Source of the DNA: Vibrio ruber DSM 16370
Lineage (GTDB): Bacteria > Pseudomonadota > Gammaproteobacteria > Enterobacterales > Vibrionaceae
Direction: 5' to 3'
NCBI RefSeq assembly: GCF_900163965.1
Contig: NZ_FULE01000009.1
Location: forward strand, 1 to 64,000
DNA: 64,000 bases
Shown here: one piece after another, positions 17,447 through 27,814 of the stretch
Position numbering within the stretch: position 1 is the first letter of the stretch
How the letters are laid out: each line of letters begins with the position of its first letter
Notes under the pieces: generated by a model
Databases searched by the model: none
Told to the model about the DNA's origin: nothing
Seen by the model: the letters and a program-made list of their open reading frames with translations, nothing else
Made by a program: the position numbers and the translations under genes

Positions 17447-18514
17447 TTAATCTTGCAAACGTTTCTCTAAAAATGGAACCAGATCCTGATGTGCACGACA
17501 CAGCAAGGTTTCAGTCGCTTCCCAGCTGATACATGCATCCGTAATGGAGACACCGTATTGCATTTCCTCACGAGGCAAATCTGCGGATTGGTTTCCTTCA
17601 TGAATATGGCTTTCGATCATCAATCCGATAATCGAGCGATTTCCCTCACGGATCTGATGGATCACATCTTCAGCGACTAGTGGCTGACGTCTGAAGTCCT
17701 TACGAGAGTTCGCGTGACTACAGTCTACCATCAATGCCGGGTCAAGTTGTGCATTGTGCATTTCTGCTTCGCATTCAGCAACAGAAACTGAATCATAATT
17801 GGTTTGCTTACCACCACGCAGGATCACATGCCCATTCGCATTCCCCTGAGTCGTCAATAACGCGACCTGTCCTTCAGCGTTAATCCCCATGAAACGGTGG
17901 CTCGATGAAGCAGCCTGCATCGCATTAATTGCCGTAGATAAGCTACCATCTGTGCCATTTTTAAACCCGATAGGCATCGATAGACCGCTGGCCATTTCCC
18001 GGTGAGTCTGAGATTCCGTCGTTCTCGCTCCGATAGCTGCCCAGCTAAATGTATCGGAAAGATATTGAGGACTGATCGGATCAAGCGCTTCCGTTGCAAG
18101 CGGGATTTCCATTTCTGCCAACTCGACCAATAATTGCCGGCCGACATGCAGCCCGTGTTCAATATCGAATGTACCATCGAGATGCGGATCATTGATTAAT
18201 CCTTTCCAGCCCACGGTTGTCCGTGGCTTTTCAAAATAAACCCGCATGACTAAATACAGTTGATCACTCACCGCTTCAGCTAACGCTTTAAAACGTTGCG
18301 CATATTCTTTGGCTGCGCTCAGATCATGAATCGAACAAGGGCCACAAACAACCAGTAAACGGTGATCCCGTTTATGAATAATGTCAGCAATCGTCTGACG
18401 GGACTGATGAATGAATTGCTGTGCATTTTCACTCAGAGGCAGCTTCGCTTTCAGTGCTTCCGGCGTAATCAAAACCTGTTGGTCAATTATATTAATATCA
18501 TTGAGTTCATTCAT
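17447..18514 (-). CDS. aroF: 3-deoxy-7-phosphoheptulonate synthase, Tyr-sensitive type (AroF)
   Basis: First enzyme of the shikimate pathway, condensing PEP and erythrose-4-phosphate. The 355-residue protein carries the class I DAHP synthase motifs [18 protein letters not shown] and HANSRKD. Coupling to tyrA and the TyrR sites upstream indicate the tyrosine-feedback isozyme. A GTG three codons upstream opens the same frame, but AGGTGG is correctly spaced for the ATG at 18514 (MNELNDI). Confidence 0.95.
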   Translation of the reverse strand: MNELNDINIIDQQVLITPEALKAKLPLSENAQQFIHQSRQTIADIIHKRDHRLLVVCGPCSIHDLSAAKEYAQRFKALAEAVSDQLYLVMRVYFEKPRTTVGWKGLINDPHLDGTFDIEHGLHVGRQLLVELAEMEIPLATEALDPISPQYLSDTFSWAAIGARTTESQTHREMASGLSMPIGFKNGTDGSLSTAINAMQAASSSHRFMGINAEGQVALLTTQGNANGHVILRGGKQTNYDSVSVAECEAEMHNAQLDPALMVDCSHANSRKDFRRQPLVAEDVIHQIREGNRSIIGLMIESHIHEGNQSADLPREEMQYGVSITDACISWEATETLLCRAHQDLVPFLEKRLQD

Positions 18515-18524
18515 TGTCGCCACC

Positions 18525-18542
18525 TGTACAAATAATTTTACA
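18525..18542 (-). promoter_or_regulatory. TyrR box next to the aroF start
   Basis: TGTACA-N6-TTTACA matches the TyrR box TGTAAA-N6-TTTACA at 11 of 12 conserved positions. It lies just 10 bases before the chosen aroF ATG, overlapping the translation start region. Confidence 0.6.
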
Positions 18543-18612
18543 CTTCATTTTCTATTCAGAGAATTAAATCACATTTAAAACTTAAATTACCAGCAAAAAC
18601 GCCACTTGTGAA

Positions 18613-18653
18613 TGTAAATAAATAAAAACATTAAGTGTAAATAATTATTTACA
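18613..18653 (-). promoter_or_regulatory. Strong plus weak TyrR boxes upstream of aroF-tyrA
   Basis: A perfect box TGTAAA-N6-TTTACA (18636-18653) and a half-matching box TGTAAA-N6-AAAACA (18613-18630) have centres 23 bp apart, about two helical turns. A strong box beside a weak one is the arrangement at tyrosine-repressed promoters such as E. coli aroF. Confidence 0.75.
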
Positions 18654-18759
18654 TTCTAACAACGCCATCACGTCATCACAATTCACTGACAGGTTAGTAT
18701 TTTATTGCTACGCCTTCCCCTAAAATAAGCAAACAGTTTACAAGATATTTTGTCTGACC

Positions 18760-20430
18760 ATGGATGTGATTCTTTCCCTGCTGCAACAAATGTGCGTTTA
18801 TCTTGTGCTTGCTTATATGCTCAGTAAAACGCCCCTGTTTCTGCCACTCCTGAATATTTCTTCCCGCCTGGAACATAGGTTGTCCATTTATGTGCTTTTT
18901 TCGCTGTTTTGCATTCTGGGCACTTACTTTGGCTTACAAATCGATGATGCTATCGCCAATACCCGGGCTATCGGTGCAGTGATGGGCGGGTTATTCGGTG
19001 GGCCGGTCGTCGGTTTTGCGGTGGGCCTGACTGGTGGACTTCATCGTTACAGCTTGGGCGGCTTTACTGATTTAGCCTGTGCGATTTCAACCACAACTGA
19101 AGGTCTCATCGGCGGGTTACTGCATACCTACCTGATGAGAAGATACCAACGGGAACGTCTGTTTCAACCGGGAGTGGTGTTCGGGATCACGCTATTCGCG
19201 GAAGTGATTCAGATGTTGATTATCTTATCGGTTGCCAAACCATATGACCAAGCGTTTTCACTGGTCAGTACCATTGCAGCGCCAATGATTATCGCCAACT
19301 CTGTCGGCGCCGCGCTGTTTATGAGTATTCTCAAAGACAAAAAATCGATTTATGAAGAATACTCTGCAACCTTTTCCCGCAAGGCATTACGCATTGCTGA
19401 ACGTTCCGTCGGGCTGCTGTCCGATGAATTTACGGCTAAAACCGCCGGGCCGGTCGCCCGAATCGTCTATGAAGAAACCAATGTCGGCGCCGTATCCATT
19501 ACCGATCGAGAAAAAATTCTTGCGTTCATTGGCATCGGTGATGATCACCATCATCCCAACACTCCCATTTCATCGCCCAAAACACTGGAATCGATTGAGA
19601 AAAATGAAATTATCTATCTCGATGGATATGAGCGTCCTTATCAATGCTCACTGTCGCCGGACTGTAAATTAGGGTCTGCGCTGATCATTCCGTTACGCGT
19701 TGATGATCGCGTTATCGGCACGATCAAACTGTATGAACAGAAGCGTAAACTGTTTTCATCGATCAATATGTCAATGGCCGGAGGGATTGCACAGTTATTA
19801 TCGAGTCAGATCCTGCATGGTGAATATCAACAGAAGAAAACATTGTTGTCTCAGTCAGAGATCAAGCTCCTTCATGCGCAAGTGAATCCTCATTTTCTCT
19901 TTAATGCATTGAATACCATTAGTGCGATCATTCGCACCGACCCCCGGCAGGCTCGCGAACTGATTCAACATCTGGCTCATTTCTTTCGCAGTAACTTAAA
20001 ACAGAATATTGAAACCATCACCCTTGCAGAAGAGCTGGCGCACGTAAATGCCTATTTGAGGATTGAACAAGCCCGCTTTTGTGATCGCCTTGAAATTGAG
20101 ATTCAGATCGATCCGTCACTCATGGAGCGGCATCTACCCACCTTTACACTCCAGCCTTTAGTGGAAAATGCGATTAAACATGGCACCTCTAATTTACTCG
20201 GGCAAGGAAAAATACGTATTTATAACCAACCCACAGCACACGGACACCTGATTGTTGTTGAAGATAATGCCGGGCTCTACCGCGCTTCACCCCATCCGAT
20301 CCAGGGGCTTGGTATGCAAATCGTCGAAAAACGTCTGATCAATTACTTTGGTCATTCATCACAACTGCAAACTGACATCCAGCCGGATGTCTCGACAAAA
20401 ATGCAGTTTTTACTCCCAAACCTAACTTGA
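18760..20430 (+). CDS. btsS: Pyruvate-sensing histidine kinase BtsS (YehU/LytS family)
   Basis: A 556-residue LytS-family sensor. Six or so hydrophobic segments in residues 1-195 form the 5TMR-LYT sensor, followed by a GAF-like region (about 225-345), the His_kinase domain with the phospho-acceptor motif HAQVNPHFLFNALN, and an HATPase (LVENAIKHG, GLGMQIVEKRL). In E. coli, BtsS binds extracellular pyruvate with high affinity. It is followed 23 bases later by its regulator btsR. A CstA-family transporter, the usual target class, lies 4 kb downstream with BtsR-like boxes before it. SD is weak. Confidence 0.88.
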   Translation: MDVILSLLQQMCVYLVLAYMLSKTPLFLPLLNISSRLEHRLSIYVLFSLFCILGTYFGLQIDDAIANTRAIGAVMGGLFGGPVVGFAVGLTGGLHRYSLGGFTDLACAISTTTEGLIGGLLHTYLMRRYQRERLFQPGVVFGITLFAEVIQMLIILSVAKPYDQAFSLVSTIAAPMIIANSVGAALFMSILKDKKSIYEEYSATFSRKALRIAERSVGLLSDEFTAKTAGPVARIVYEETNVGAVSITDREKILAFIGIGDDHHHPNTPISSPKTLESIEKNEIIYLDGYERPYQCSLSPDCKLGSALIIPLRVDDRVIGTIKLYEQKRKLFSSINMSMAGGIAQLLSSQILHGEYQQKKTLLSQSEIKLLHAQVNPHFLFNALNTISAIIRTDPRQARELIQHLAHFFRSNLKQNIETITLAEELAHVNAYLRIEQARFCDRLEIEIQIDPSLMERHLPTFTLQPLVENAIKHGTSNLLGQGKIRIYNQPTAHGHLIVVEDNAGLYRASPHPIQGLGMQIVEKRLINYFGHSSQLQTDIQPDVSTKMQFLLPNLT

Positions 20431-20453
20431 AATATCTTTGAGAGACTATCTGA

Positions 20454-21164
20454 ATGCAAGTACTGATTATTGATGATGAAATACATGCCAGAGAAGAACT
20501 GATTCAACTGCTTGAAGAAGATGACACGTTGAAGATCATCGGTCAGGCCGGCAACGCCATTGACGGGCTGAAACAGATCAACCAGCTCAAACCGGACGTC
20601 GTTTTTCTTGATATCCAAATGCCGCAGATCACCGGTATCGACCTACTGGCGATGTTAGATCAAGAAACCATGCCGAGAATTGTTTTTGTCACAGCCTATG
20701 ATCAATATGCTGTCCAAGCCTTCGAAGATAACGCATTTGATTACCTGCTCAAACCCATTGATGAGCAGCGGTTACGCAAAACCCTGCAACGGTTAAAACG
20801 AGATATACAACGACAGGATATCTCTTCTATTATCCCGAAGTCACTGGAACAGATCCCGTGCACCGGACTCAACCGGATTGTGATTATCCCAATACAGGCC
20901 GTTGAGTTTGTCAGTAGTGATCTGGCTGGCGTGCATGTCCAAACCAGTGACAAAAAAGCCACCAGCCAGCTTACATTGAAACATCTGGAAGAAAAAACCC
21001 CGCTGCTGCGCTGCCACCGTCAGTATTTGATTCATCCGAAAAACATTCAGGAGATCAAGCTACTCGAGCATGGTCTGGCTGAGGTACTGACCATTTCGGG
21101 ATATACGGTGCCGGTTAGCAGGCGCTATCTGAAAAACTTAAAAGAAACGCTCGGAATCAGTTAG
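20454..21164 (+). CDS. btsR: LytTR response regulator BtsR (YehT)
   Basis: A 236-residue regulator with a receiver domain (acidic pocket IDDE, phospho-Asp in VVFLDIQMP, TAYDQYA, LLKPI) and a LytTR DNA-binding domain from about residue 135 (VEFVSSDLAGVHV, LLRCHRQYLIHP, GYTVPVSRRYLKNLK). LytTR proteins bind direct repeats about two helical turns apart. Three such repeats lie before cstA at 25120-25168. Convergent with nagZ, with only 13 bases between the stops. Confidence 0.88.
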   Translation: MQVLIIDDEIHAREELIQLLEEDDTLKIIGQAGNAIDGLKQINQLKPDVVFLDIQMPQITGIDLLAMLDQETMPRIVFVTAYDQYAVQAFEDNAFDYLLKPIDEQRLRKTLQRLKRDIQRQDISSIIPKSLEQIPCTGLNRIVIIPIQAVEFVSSDLAGVHVQTSDKKATSQLTLKHLEEKTPLLRCHRQYLIHPKNIQEIKLLEHGLAEVLTISGYTVPVSRRYLKNLKETLGIS

Positions 21165-21177
21165 ACAACATACCGGG

Positions 21178-22164
21178 TTACTCCTCCGTCAGTGGTCTGA
21201 GCGCTGCCACAGCCTGTTTCCACTGAGGGGTTGCTTTCAGTTCTGCCGGATTAAACGCGCGCTGTTTTTGCAGAGATTCAGCACCGGATACAGCCATGAT
21301 CGGTAAATGATCCAACACGCGGACTGATGCATCCCGATCATTACACAGTAATAACATATCGCATCCTGCCGCCAAGGCCTGATGGGAACGGGCAACCGCA
21401 TCGCCCATGATCGAGGCACCTTCCATCGCCAAATCATCCGAAAAAATAATGCCATTAAAACCGAGTTTGTGCCGTAAAACCTGCTTCAGCCAGAATGCCG
21501 AACCGCTCGCAGGCTGTTGATCGTAATGAGAATAAATCACATGAGCCGGCATAATCGCATCCAGTAAATCAGCCTGAATATGCTGCCGGAACACCTGCAT
21601 ATCCGTGTCGAAAATATCTTCACGATGATCGTACGGTGTTTCTTTATGTGAATCTTCGACCACCCCACCATGTCCCGGAAAGTGTTTGCCCGTTGTCGCC
21701 ATCCCGGCAGATTTCATCCCCTGAATATAGGCCCGACTCATTGATATGACCGTCTCATCATCTTCACCAAAAGCTCGGTTGCCAATTGCCCGACAGGAAA
21801 ATCCCGTATCAAGAACCGGGGCAAAGCTTAAATCAATATCATGCGCTATCAGCTCACTGGCCATTAACCAGCCACCCAGTCGTGCTAAGCGTTCACTCTC
21901 AGGGGAACGGGCATAACTTGCGGCTGCCGGTAAGCGGGTAAATCCATCCTGAAAGCGTTGAACACGGCCCCCCTCTTGATCGACCCCAATCAGTACCGGT
22001 GTTCTTGCATATTGTCGAATCGACTGAGTTAAAGCCTGCAACTGTCTTGAATCGAAATAGTTTCTGGCGAATAAAATCACCCCGCCGACAGTCGGATGCG
22101 CCAACATCTCTTTTTCTTCCGCACTCAACTCACATCCTTCAACATCTAGCCACAGCGGCCCCAT
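21178..22164 (-). CDS. nagZ: Beta-N-acetylhexosaminidase NagZ
   Basis: Cytoplasmic glycoside hydrolase family 3 enzyme that removes GlcNAc from GlcNAc-anhydroMurNAc peptides during cell-wall recycling, so controlling the AmpC-inducing muropeptide pool. The catalytic His/Asp motif KHFPGHG...DSH and the nucleophile Asp in [10 protein letters not shown] are present, and [11 protein letters not shown] binds substrate. The long open frame runs 60 codons upstream of the true start; [10 protein letters not shown] (22164) has SD GGGAG and matches E. coli (MGPVMLDVEG). 328 residues. Divergent from anmK. Confidence 0.95.
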   Translation of the reverse strand: MGPLWLDVEGCELSAEEKEMLAHPTVGGVILFARNYFDSRQLQALTQSIRQYARTPVLIGVDQEGGRVQRFQDGFTRLPAAASYARSPESERLARLGGWLMASELIAHDIDLSFAPVLDTGFSCRAIGNRAFGEDDETVISMSRAYIQGMKSAGMATTGKHFPGHGGVVEDSHKETPYDHREDIFDTDMQVFRQHIQADLLDAIMPAHVIYSHYDQQPASGSAFWLKQVLRHKLGFNGIIFSDDLAMEGASIMGDAVARSHQALAAGCDMLLLCNDRDASVRVLDHLPIMAVSGAESLQKQRAFNPAELKATPQWKQAVAALRPLTEE

Positions 22165-22381
22165 ACCTGTCTCCCGAACTCGAATGATTGATTTGAGCCG
22201 ATTATATACACAACAGCGCCCGGATGCAGTTCTATTCGCAAGAGCAGTATCGCGGCTCTGCAGGTAGTTAACGCTTTGAAGGACAGATAAAAAAGAACAA
22301 TCAGCAAAGATTTGCCAGCACAGTGGTGCTGTGACAAAAATCAATTACAATGCAATGATGCGCCACCCAAAGGAAACGATC

Positions 22382-23500
22382 ATGGCTGAGAAAGAATTGT
22401 ATATTGGTGTGATGTCCGGCACGAGTCTGGACGGTGTTGATGTGGCTCTGATTGAAATCGATGGCCAGAATATTCAGTTGCTCTCATCGGCAATCTATCC
22501 GATGCCCGAATCAATCAAACAAAACATTCTGGATATCTGTACCGGCCAGCCGACACATCTGCCAGCAATTGGCAGGCTCGACCATCGTCTGGGACATTTG
22601 TTTGCGGATGCAGTCAATGCACTGCTGGAACAAAGCGGCTATCAGGCTGAAGATATCCGGGCAATCGGGTGTCACGGACAGACGGTCTATCATCATCCGG
22701 ACGGAGACACTCCTTTTACAATGCAGCTCGGAGATGCCCATATTGTCGCAACCAAAACAGGTATTGATACCGTGGCGGATTTTCGTCGTAAAGATATGGC
22801 GTTGGGGGGACAAGGTGCCCCACTCGTACCTGCTTTTCACCGGGTCGTTTTTCCGCATAAGAATGCGACGCTGGTTGTACTTAACATCGGTGGTATTGCC
22901 AATATTTCAGTAATCAGGCCGGAACAGCCACTTTTGGGATATGATACCGGCCCGGGAAATATCCTGATGGATGCCTGGTGCCAATATCATACACAAGAAA
23001 AATACGATCAGGATGCACAGATGGCCCGCAGCGGGCACATTGATACCGCGTTACTGGAACTGATGAAACAGGATCGCTATTTTTCACAACGCCCCCCGAA
23101 AAGCACCGGCAGAGAATACTTCAATCTCGATTGGGTATGGTCAAAAGTCAAATTGCTGAACCGTCCCATTGCTCCCGAGGACGTACAAAGAACACTGTGT
23201 CGGCTGACCGCAGAAACCATTGCCGATCAAAGCTGTTTATATGCCAGCGGTGTTCAGCCCCGGCTATTTGTCTGTGGTGGCGGAGCTAACAATCCCTTAC
23301 TGATGCAGGAGCTACAAACCCTGTTAAAAGACTGGCTGGTCAGTGGTACATCGGAGCAAGGCGTTGACAACGATTATATGGAAGCGATGGCTTTTGCCTG
23401 GCTGGCCTATCAACGCATACATGAACTCCCGAGCAACGTTCCTGAAGTCACCGGTGCTACCCAAGCGGTATCACTGGGCGTCATTTATACCACCCGATAA
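22382..23500 (+). CDS. anmK: Anhydro-N-acetylmuramic acid kinase AnmK
   Basis: Opens and phosphorylates 1,6-anhydroMurNAc to MurNAc-6-phosphate. The 372 residues begin MAEKELYIGVMSGTSLDGVDVAL, the family's ATP-site motif, with GCHGQTVYHHP, catalytic Asp in TVADFRRKDMA, and NIGGIANIS further on. SD AAAGGAAACGATC selects this ATG over one 17 codons upstream. It is followed 20 bases later by murQ, so the two consecutive recycling steps are co-expressed, and the preceding step, nagZ, is divergent. Confidence 0.96.
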   Translation: MAEKELYIGVMSGTSLDGVDVALIEIDGQNIQLLSSAIYPMPESIKQNILDICTGQPTHLPAIGRLDHRLGHLFADAVNALLEQSGYQAEDIRAIGCHGQTVYHHPDGDTPFTMQLGDAHIVATKTGIDTVADFRRKDMALGGQGAPLVPAFHRVVFPHKNATLVVLNIGGIANISVIRPEQPLLGYDTGPGNILMDAWCQYHTQEKYDQDAQMARSGHIDTALLELMKQDRYFSQRPPKSTGREYFNLDWVWSKVKLLNRPIAPEDVQRTLCRLTAETIADQSCLYASGVQPRLFVCGGGANNPLLMQELQTLLKDWLVSGTSEQGVDNDYMEAMAFAWLAYQRIHELPSNVPEVTGATQAVSLGVIYTTR

Positions 23501-23514
23501 AATTACAAGAGTAG

Positions 23515-24441
<927 letters not shown>

Positions 24442-24491
24442 AATATTCAGTTACGGTCTGTTATCTGTTGGTCGTTTCAATACTCGCTGAC

Positions 24492-24530
24492 CTATGTCGC
24501 TGAACCATGTCGCTAAATCATGTCGCTGAG
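24492..24530. repeat. Three tandem 13-bp repeats after murQ
   Basis: Units 24492-24504, 24505-24517 and 24518-24530 share the core ATGTCGCT. Non-coding, between the murQ stop and the end of the convergent lipoprotein gene. Probably a small variable repeat. Confidence 0.6.
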
Positions 24531-24549
24531 AGATGCAATAGCTCGTCGC

Positions 24550-24906
24550 TCAGTGACTGGTATATTGATCCCAACCACGTTGCCACTCCATGCGAAACCG
24601 GTTTCCTGCCGGAGTTCCGGCACAAACCCCATCATAATATTGACCGGATAACCCGATTTGATAGGCAAAATCTGGATTACAATACTGGGTAACCCCGTCA
24701 TCATATCCCTCATCATAATCGGCTAGTTGAACAGCCCCCAGCTTGTGAAGCGCTTGATAGGAACGCTGTTGATGTCCTGCAATCCCATCACGATAACCGA
24801 TTTGATACCAATCTCCTTGTGTGGCAAGTGATTGCTCCGACGCAGAACACCCTAACAACAGTAAAGAAATGGCCATGCCAGCGAGCCAATTAGGAAAATT
24901 TATCAC
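24550..24906 (-). CDS. DUF2799 lipoprotein
   Basis: A 118-residue predicted lipoprotein with lipobox LLLGC (Cys20) and Ser next to it, consistent with outer-membrane retention. The mature part repeats a W/Y-x-x-G-x-x-D-G pattern (WYQIGYRDG, YDEGYDDG, YQIGLSGQYYDG), which is the DUF2799 family. Function unknown. The frame opens at GTG 24906, with AAGG ten bases upstream; the SD is poor, so the exact start is uncertain. Convergent with murQ; its promoter lies in the cstA control region. Confidence 0.75.
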   Translation of the reverse strand: MINFPNWLAGMAISLLLLGCSASEQSLATQGDWYQIGYRDGIAGHQQRSYQALHKLGAVQLADYDEGYDDGVTQYCNPDFAYQIGLSGQYYDGVCAGTPAGNRFRMEWQRGWDQYTSH

Positions 24907-25119
24907 GACATCAATACCTTGTTTTAAACTTATGTAACTTCAACCATATACGCTTTCGGCACAAAACACCAAACTACGCTGCCCGGTTTGCTTTACAGCA
25001 CATCATGATTGACCGTAATCCACTAGGGGCAGTTGACCTTTCGTGGTTGAATTTCGTTCAATCTGAGCGGGGATTAATCGCGGCGCGGGGCAGTCGCTTA
25101 GCCATCCCCTAAATAACAA

Positions 25120-25168
25120 ACCACTTCTTGCGGACAGAAGACCACTTAATTCTCCATACAACCACTCA
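25120..25168 (+). promoter_or_regulatory. Three direct repeats resembling BtsR sites, upstream of cstA
   Basis: ACCACTTC (25120-25127), ACCACTTA (25141-25148) and ACCACTCA (25161-25168) are spaced 21 and 20 bases apart (start to start). From memory, the reported E. coli BtsR/YehT motif is ACC(G/A)CT(C/T)A repeated with 13 bases between copies; the gaps here are 13 and 12. The sites end about 80 bases before the cstA start, a suitable place for activation. The rest of 24907-25250 is non-coding, with a GGGGAT/ATCCCC stem at about 25079-25110. Confidence 0.7.
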
Positions 25169-25250
25169 GCTGACTTTAACATGCATTACAGTTCTGGTCA
25201 GACTAGTCTATTGATAGAACATCTCTGCCCGCAAACAGAAGGAAAATAAT

Positions 25251-26738
25251 ATGTTATGGTTCTTCGTCTCCCTGATCGCTTTAATCGGCGGCTACTTTAT
25301 TTACGGTACCATTGTCGAAAAAATATTTGGTATTAATGAGAAACGCCGAACCCCTGCCTACACTCAGCAGGACGGGGTAGATTATGTCCCGATATCAACG
25401 CCAAAGGTCTACCTTGTTCAGCTATTGAACATTGCCGGTGTCGGCCCTATATTCGGGCCAATTATGGGCGCGCTATATGGCCCGGCGGCATTATTATGGA
25501 TTGTGGTTGGCTGTATTTTTGCCGGTGCCGTACATGATTATTTCTCCGGGATGCTCTCCGTCAGAAATGGGGGAGCCTCAGTACCGAACATCAGCGGCAA
25601 ATACCTTGGTAACGGCGCGAAACATTTTATGAATGCCTTTGCGATTATTTTGTTACTGCTGGTTGGGGTTGTGTTTGTTTCTGCACCTGCCGGTATGATC
25701 ACCAACTTGGTGAATGAACAATTTTCACTACATGTCGGCACGGGTCTGATGGTCATCATCATTTTTGCTTACTACATTTTGGCCACGATCGTTCCCGTCG
25801 ATAAAATTATCGGACGTTTATATCCGTTATTCGGAGCGCTGCTCATTTTCATGTCTGTTGGGTTAATCACCGCAATTATGCTCTCTGACAAACATACCAT
25901 TATGGGTGGATTTGCTATCGAGGATCTGTTCAGTAACCTCAACCCACGCGATATGCCACTGTGGCCGGCACTCTTCATTACCATTGCTTGTGGTGCGATA
26001 TCCGGCTTTCATGCCACGCAGTCTCCTTTAATGGCACGCTGTATGGAAAATGAAAAAAATGGCCGTTTTGTCTTCTTCGGCGCCATGATTGGTGAAGGTG
26101 TGATTGCTTTAATCTGGTGTACGATTGCCTTGTCTTATTTCGGCTCACTGGACGGGCTTTCTGAAGCGATTAATCAAGGTGGACCGGGTAACGTGGTCTA
26201 CAGCTCTTCATTCGGATTACTAGGTGTATTCGGGGGGATTCTGGCGTTTCTTGGTGTGGTCATTCTCCCAATTACTTCCGGAGATACAGCTTTCCGTTCC
26301 AGTCGTCTGATCTTAGCGGAGTATTTTAATATTGAACAGAAAACCCTGCGTAGTCGCTTATTAATGGCGATGCCACTCTTTGTTGTCGGTGGTATTCTGA
26401 CTCAGGTTGATTTCGGGATTATCTGGCGTTACTTTGGTTTTGCCAACCAGACCACCGCAGTCGTCATGCTTTGGACTGCTTCCGCATACCTTCTGCGCCA
26501 CCAGAAATTCCACTGGATCACCACCGTTCCTGCACTGTTCATGACAACGGTTTGTGTCAGCTTTATTCTCAACAGCAGTACGCTTGGATTTGGACTACCG
26601 ATGCAAATATCAACTATTCTTGGTTTCTTGGCTGCGATTGCGATGCTTGCCTATGTGCTCAAAGTGACCAAAGGCCATGACAATGAGGCACTTTCCAAAG
26701 TGAACAAAGCATCGGACGAGCAGACTAAAACAGCTTAG
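25251..26738 (+). CDS. cstA: CstA-family carbon-starvation/pyruvate transporter
   Basis: A 495-residue polytopic membrane protein of the CstA family, with at least a dozen hydrophobic helices. The N-terminal CstA core is well conserved (NIAGVGPIFGPIMGALYGP, HDYFSG, GAISGFHATQSPL, ITSGDTAFRSSRL). E. coli CstA and BtsT are about 700 residues; this shorter form lacks the long C-terminal extension, and the lysine-rich tail after the last helix looks like a natural end. Relatives carry pyruvate. SD AAGGAAAATAAT. BtsS-BtsR encoded 4 kb away and BtsR-like repeats upstream make it the likely target of that system. Confidence 0.88.
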   Translation: MLWFFVSLIALIGGYFIYGTIVEKIFGINEKRRTPAYTQQDGVDYVPISTPKVYLVQLLNIAGVGPIFGPIMGALYGPAALLWIVVGCIFAGAVHDYFSGMLSVRNGGASVPNISGKYLGNGAKHFMNAFAIILLLLVGVVFVSAPAGMITNLVNEQFSLHVGTGLMVIIIFAYYILATIVPVDKIIGRLYPLFGALLIFMSVGLITAIMLSDKHTIMGGFAIEDLFSNLNPRDMPLWPALFITIACGAISGFHATQSPLMARCMENEKNGRFVFFGAMIGEGVIALIWCTIALSYFGSLDGLSEAINQGGPGNVVYSSSFGLLGVFGGILAFLGVVILPITSGDTAFRSSRLILAEYFNIEQKTLRSRLLMAMPLFVVGGILTQVDFGIIWRYFGFANQTTAVVMLWTASAYLLRHQKFHWITTVPALFMTTVCVSFILNSSTLGFGLPMQISTILGFLAAIAMLAYVLKVTKGHDNEALSKVNKASDEQTKTA

Positions 26739-26767
26739 TCACATATAGTCTTCATCATTTTTCATGT

Positions 26768-26794
26768 AAAAAAAGGGCTCCCTTCGGGAGCCCT
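26768..26794 (-). terminator. Intrinsic terminator of the ispH transcript
   Basis: AGGGCTCCC/GGGAGCCCT stem with a three-base loop. The T-run (eight T) is on the minus strand, so it serves ispH. It may also slow cstA transcription on the plus strand. Confidence 0.85.
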
Positions 26795-26822
26795 GATATC
26801 ATCATCGGAAACAAACTAATGG

Positions 26823-27773
26823 TCAGTCTACCATCTTCATTTGCAACTCTTTCGGCACTTCAAAAAACATATTTTCTTCTCGTCCCAGCACTTCTTCCAC
26901 TGACACAGCGCCTAGTTCTTTAATCCGCTCAAGAATCTGATTGACCAGAGCTTCCGGTGCCGAAGCCCCTGCTGTCACCCCGACAACCTGTACACCGGAT
27001 AACCACTGTGGATTAATATCTTCCGGCGTATCGGTAAGAAATGCAGCCGTGCCCAGTTTTTCGGCTAACTCTTTCAGCCGGGTTGAATTCGACGAATTTT
27101 TAGAGCCGACTACAATCATCACATCCACTTGCTGAGCAAGGATCCGCACCGCATCCTGCCGATTCTGCGTGGCATAGCAGATGTCATCTTTGCGAGGCCC
27201 TTGAATTTCAGGAAAAACGCGCCGGAGTTCATCAATCACATCCGCCGTTTCATCCACTGAAAGCGTCGTCTGACTGACATAATGAAGATGCTCCGGATGT
27301 TTGACGAGAGCTTTCAGCTTGACCACATCTTCCGGTTTTTCAACCAAATACATACCACCGCTCTGGCTGGCATATTGCCCCATCGTCCCTTCAACTTCCG
27401 GGTGTCCGGCATGGCCAATTAACACGACTTCCATATGTTTTCTGCTGGCTCTGGCAACTTCCATATGAACTTTCGTCACCAACGGGCAAGTCGCGTCAAA
27501 CACCGTCAATGATCTGGATTTAGCTTCATTTCTGACGGCCTGAGAGACACCATGCGCAGAAAATATCACAATATGATTGTCCGGAACTTCGTTCAACTCT
27601 TCAACGAAAATAGCGCCACGCTGTTTCAAGTCTTCAACCACAAATCGATTATGGACGACTTCATGACGAACATAGATCGGTGGCTGATACATTTCCAAAG
27701 CCCGCTCGACAATACTGATGGCTCGATCAACACCGGCACAAAAGCCACGTGGATTTGCTAGTAATATTTTCAT
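26823..27773 (-). CDS. ispH: 4-hydroxy-3-methylbut-2-enyl diphosphate reductase IspH (LytB)
   Basis: Last enzyme of the MEP isoprenoid pathway, making IPP and DMAPP from HMBPP with a [4Fe-4S] cluster. The three cluster cysteines are in GFCAGV (Cys12), DATCPLV and DICYATQ, and the catalytic Glu in [10 protein letters not shown]. From [10 protein letters not shown] it has 316 residues. Four more codons (MSND) are open to an ATG at 27785, but family alignment favours 27773. It follows fkpB with a 29-42 base gap. Confidence 0.96.
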   Translation of the reverse strand: MKILLANPRGFCAGVDRAISIVERALEMYQPPIYVRHEVVHNRFVVEDLKQRGAIFVEELNEVPDNHIVIFSAHGVSQAVRNEAKSRSLTVFDATCPLVTKVHMEVARASRKHMEVVLIGHAGHPEVEGTMGQYASQSGGMYLVEKPEDVVKLKALVKHPEHLHYVSQTTLSVDETADVIDELRRVFPEIQGPRKDDICYATQNRQDAVRILAQQVDVMIVVGSKNSSNSTRLKELAEKLGTAAFLTDTPEDINPQWLSGVQVVGVTAGASAPEALVNQILERIKELGAVSVEEVLGREENMFFEVPKELQMKMVD

Positions 27774-27814
27774 GTCATTGCTCATGGTTTTTACTCAATT
27801 CACGACGTCCGTCG

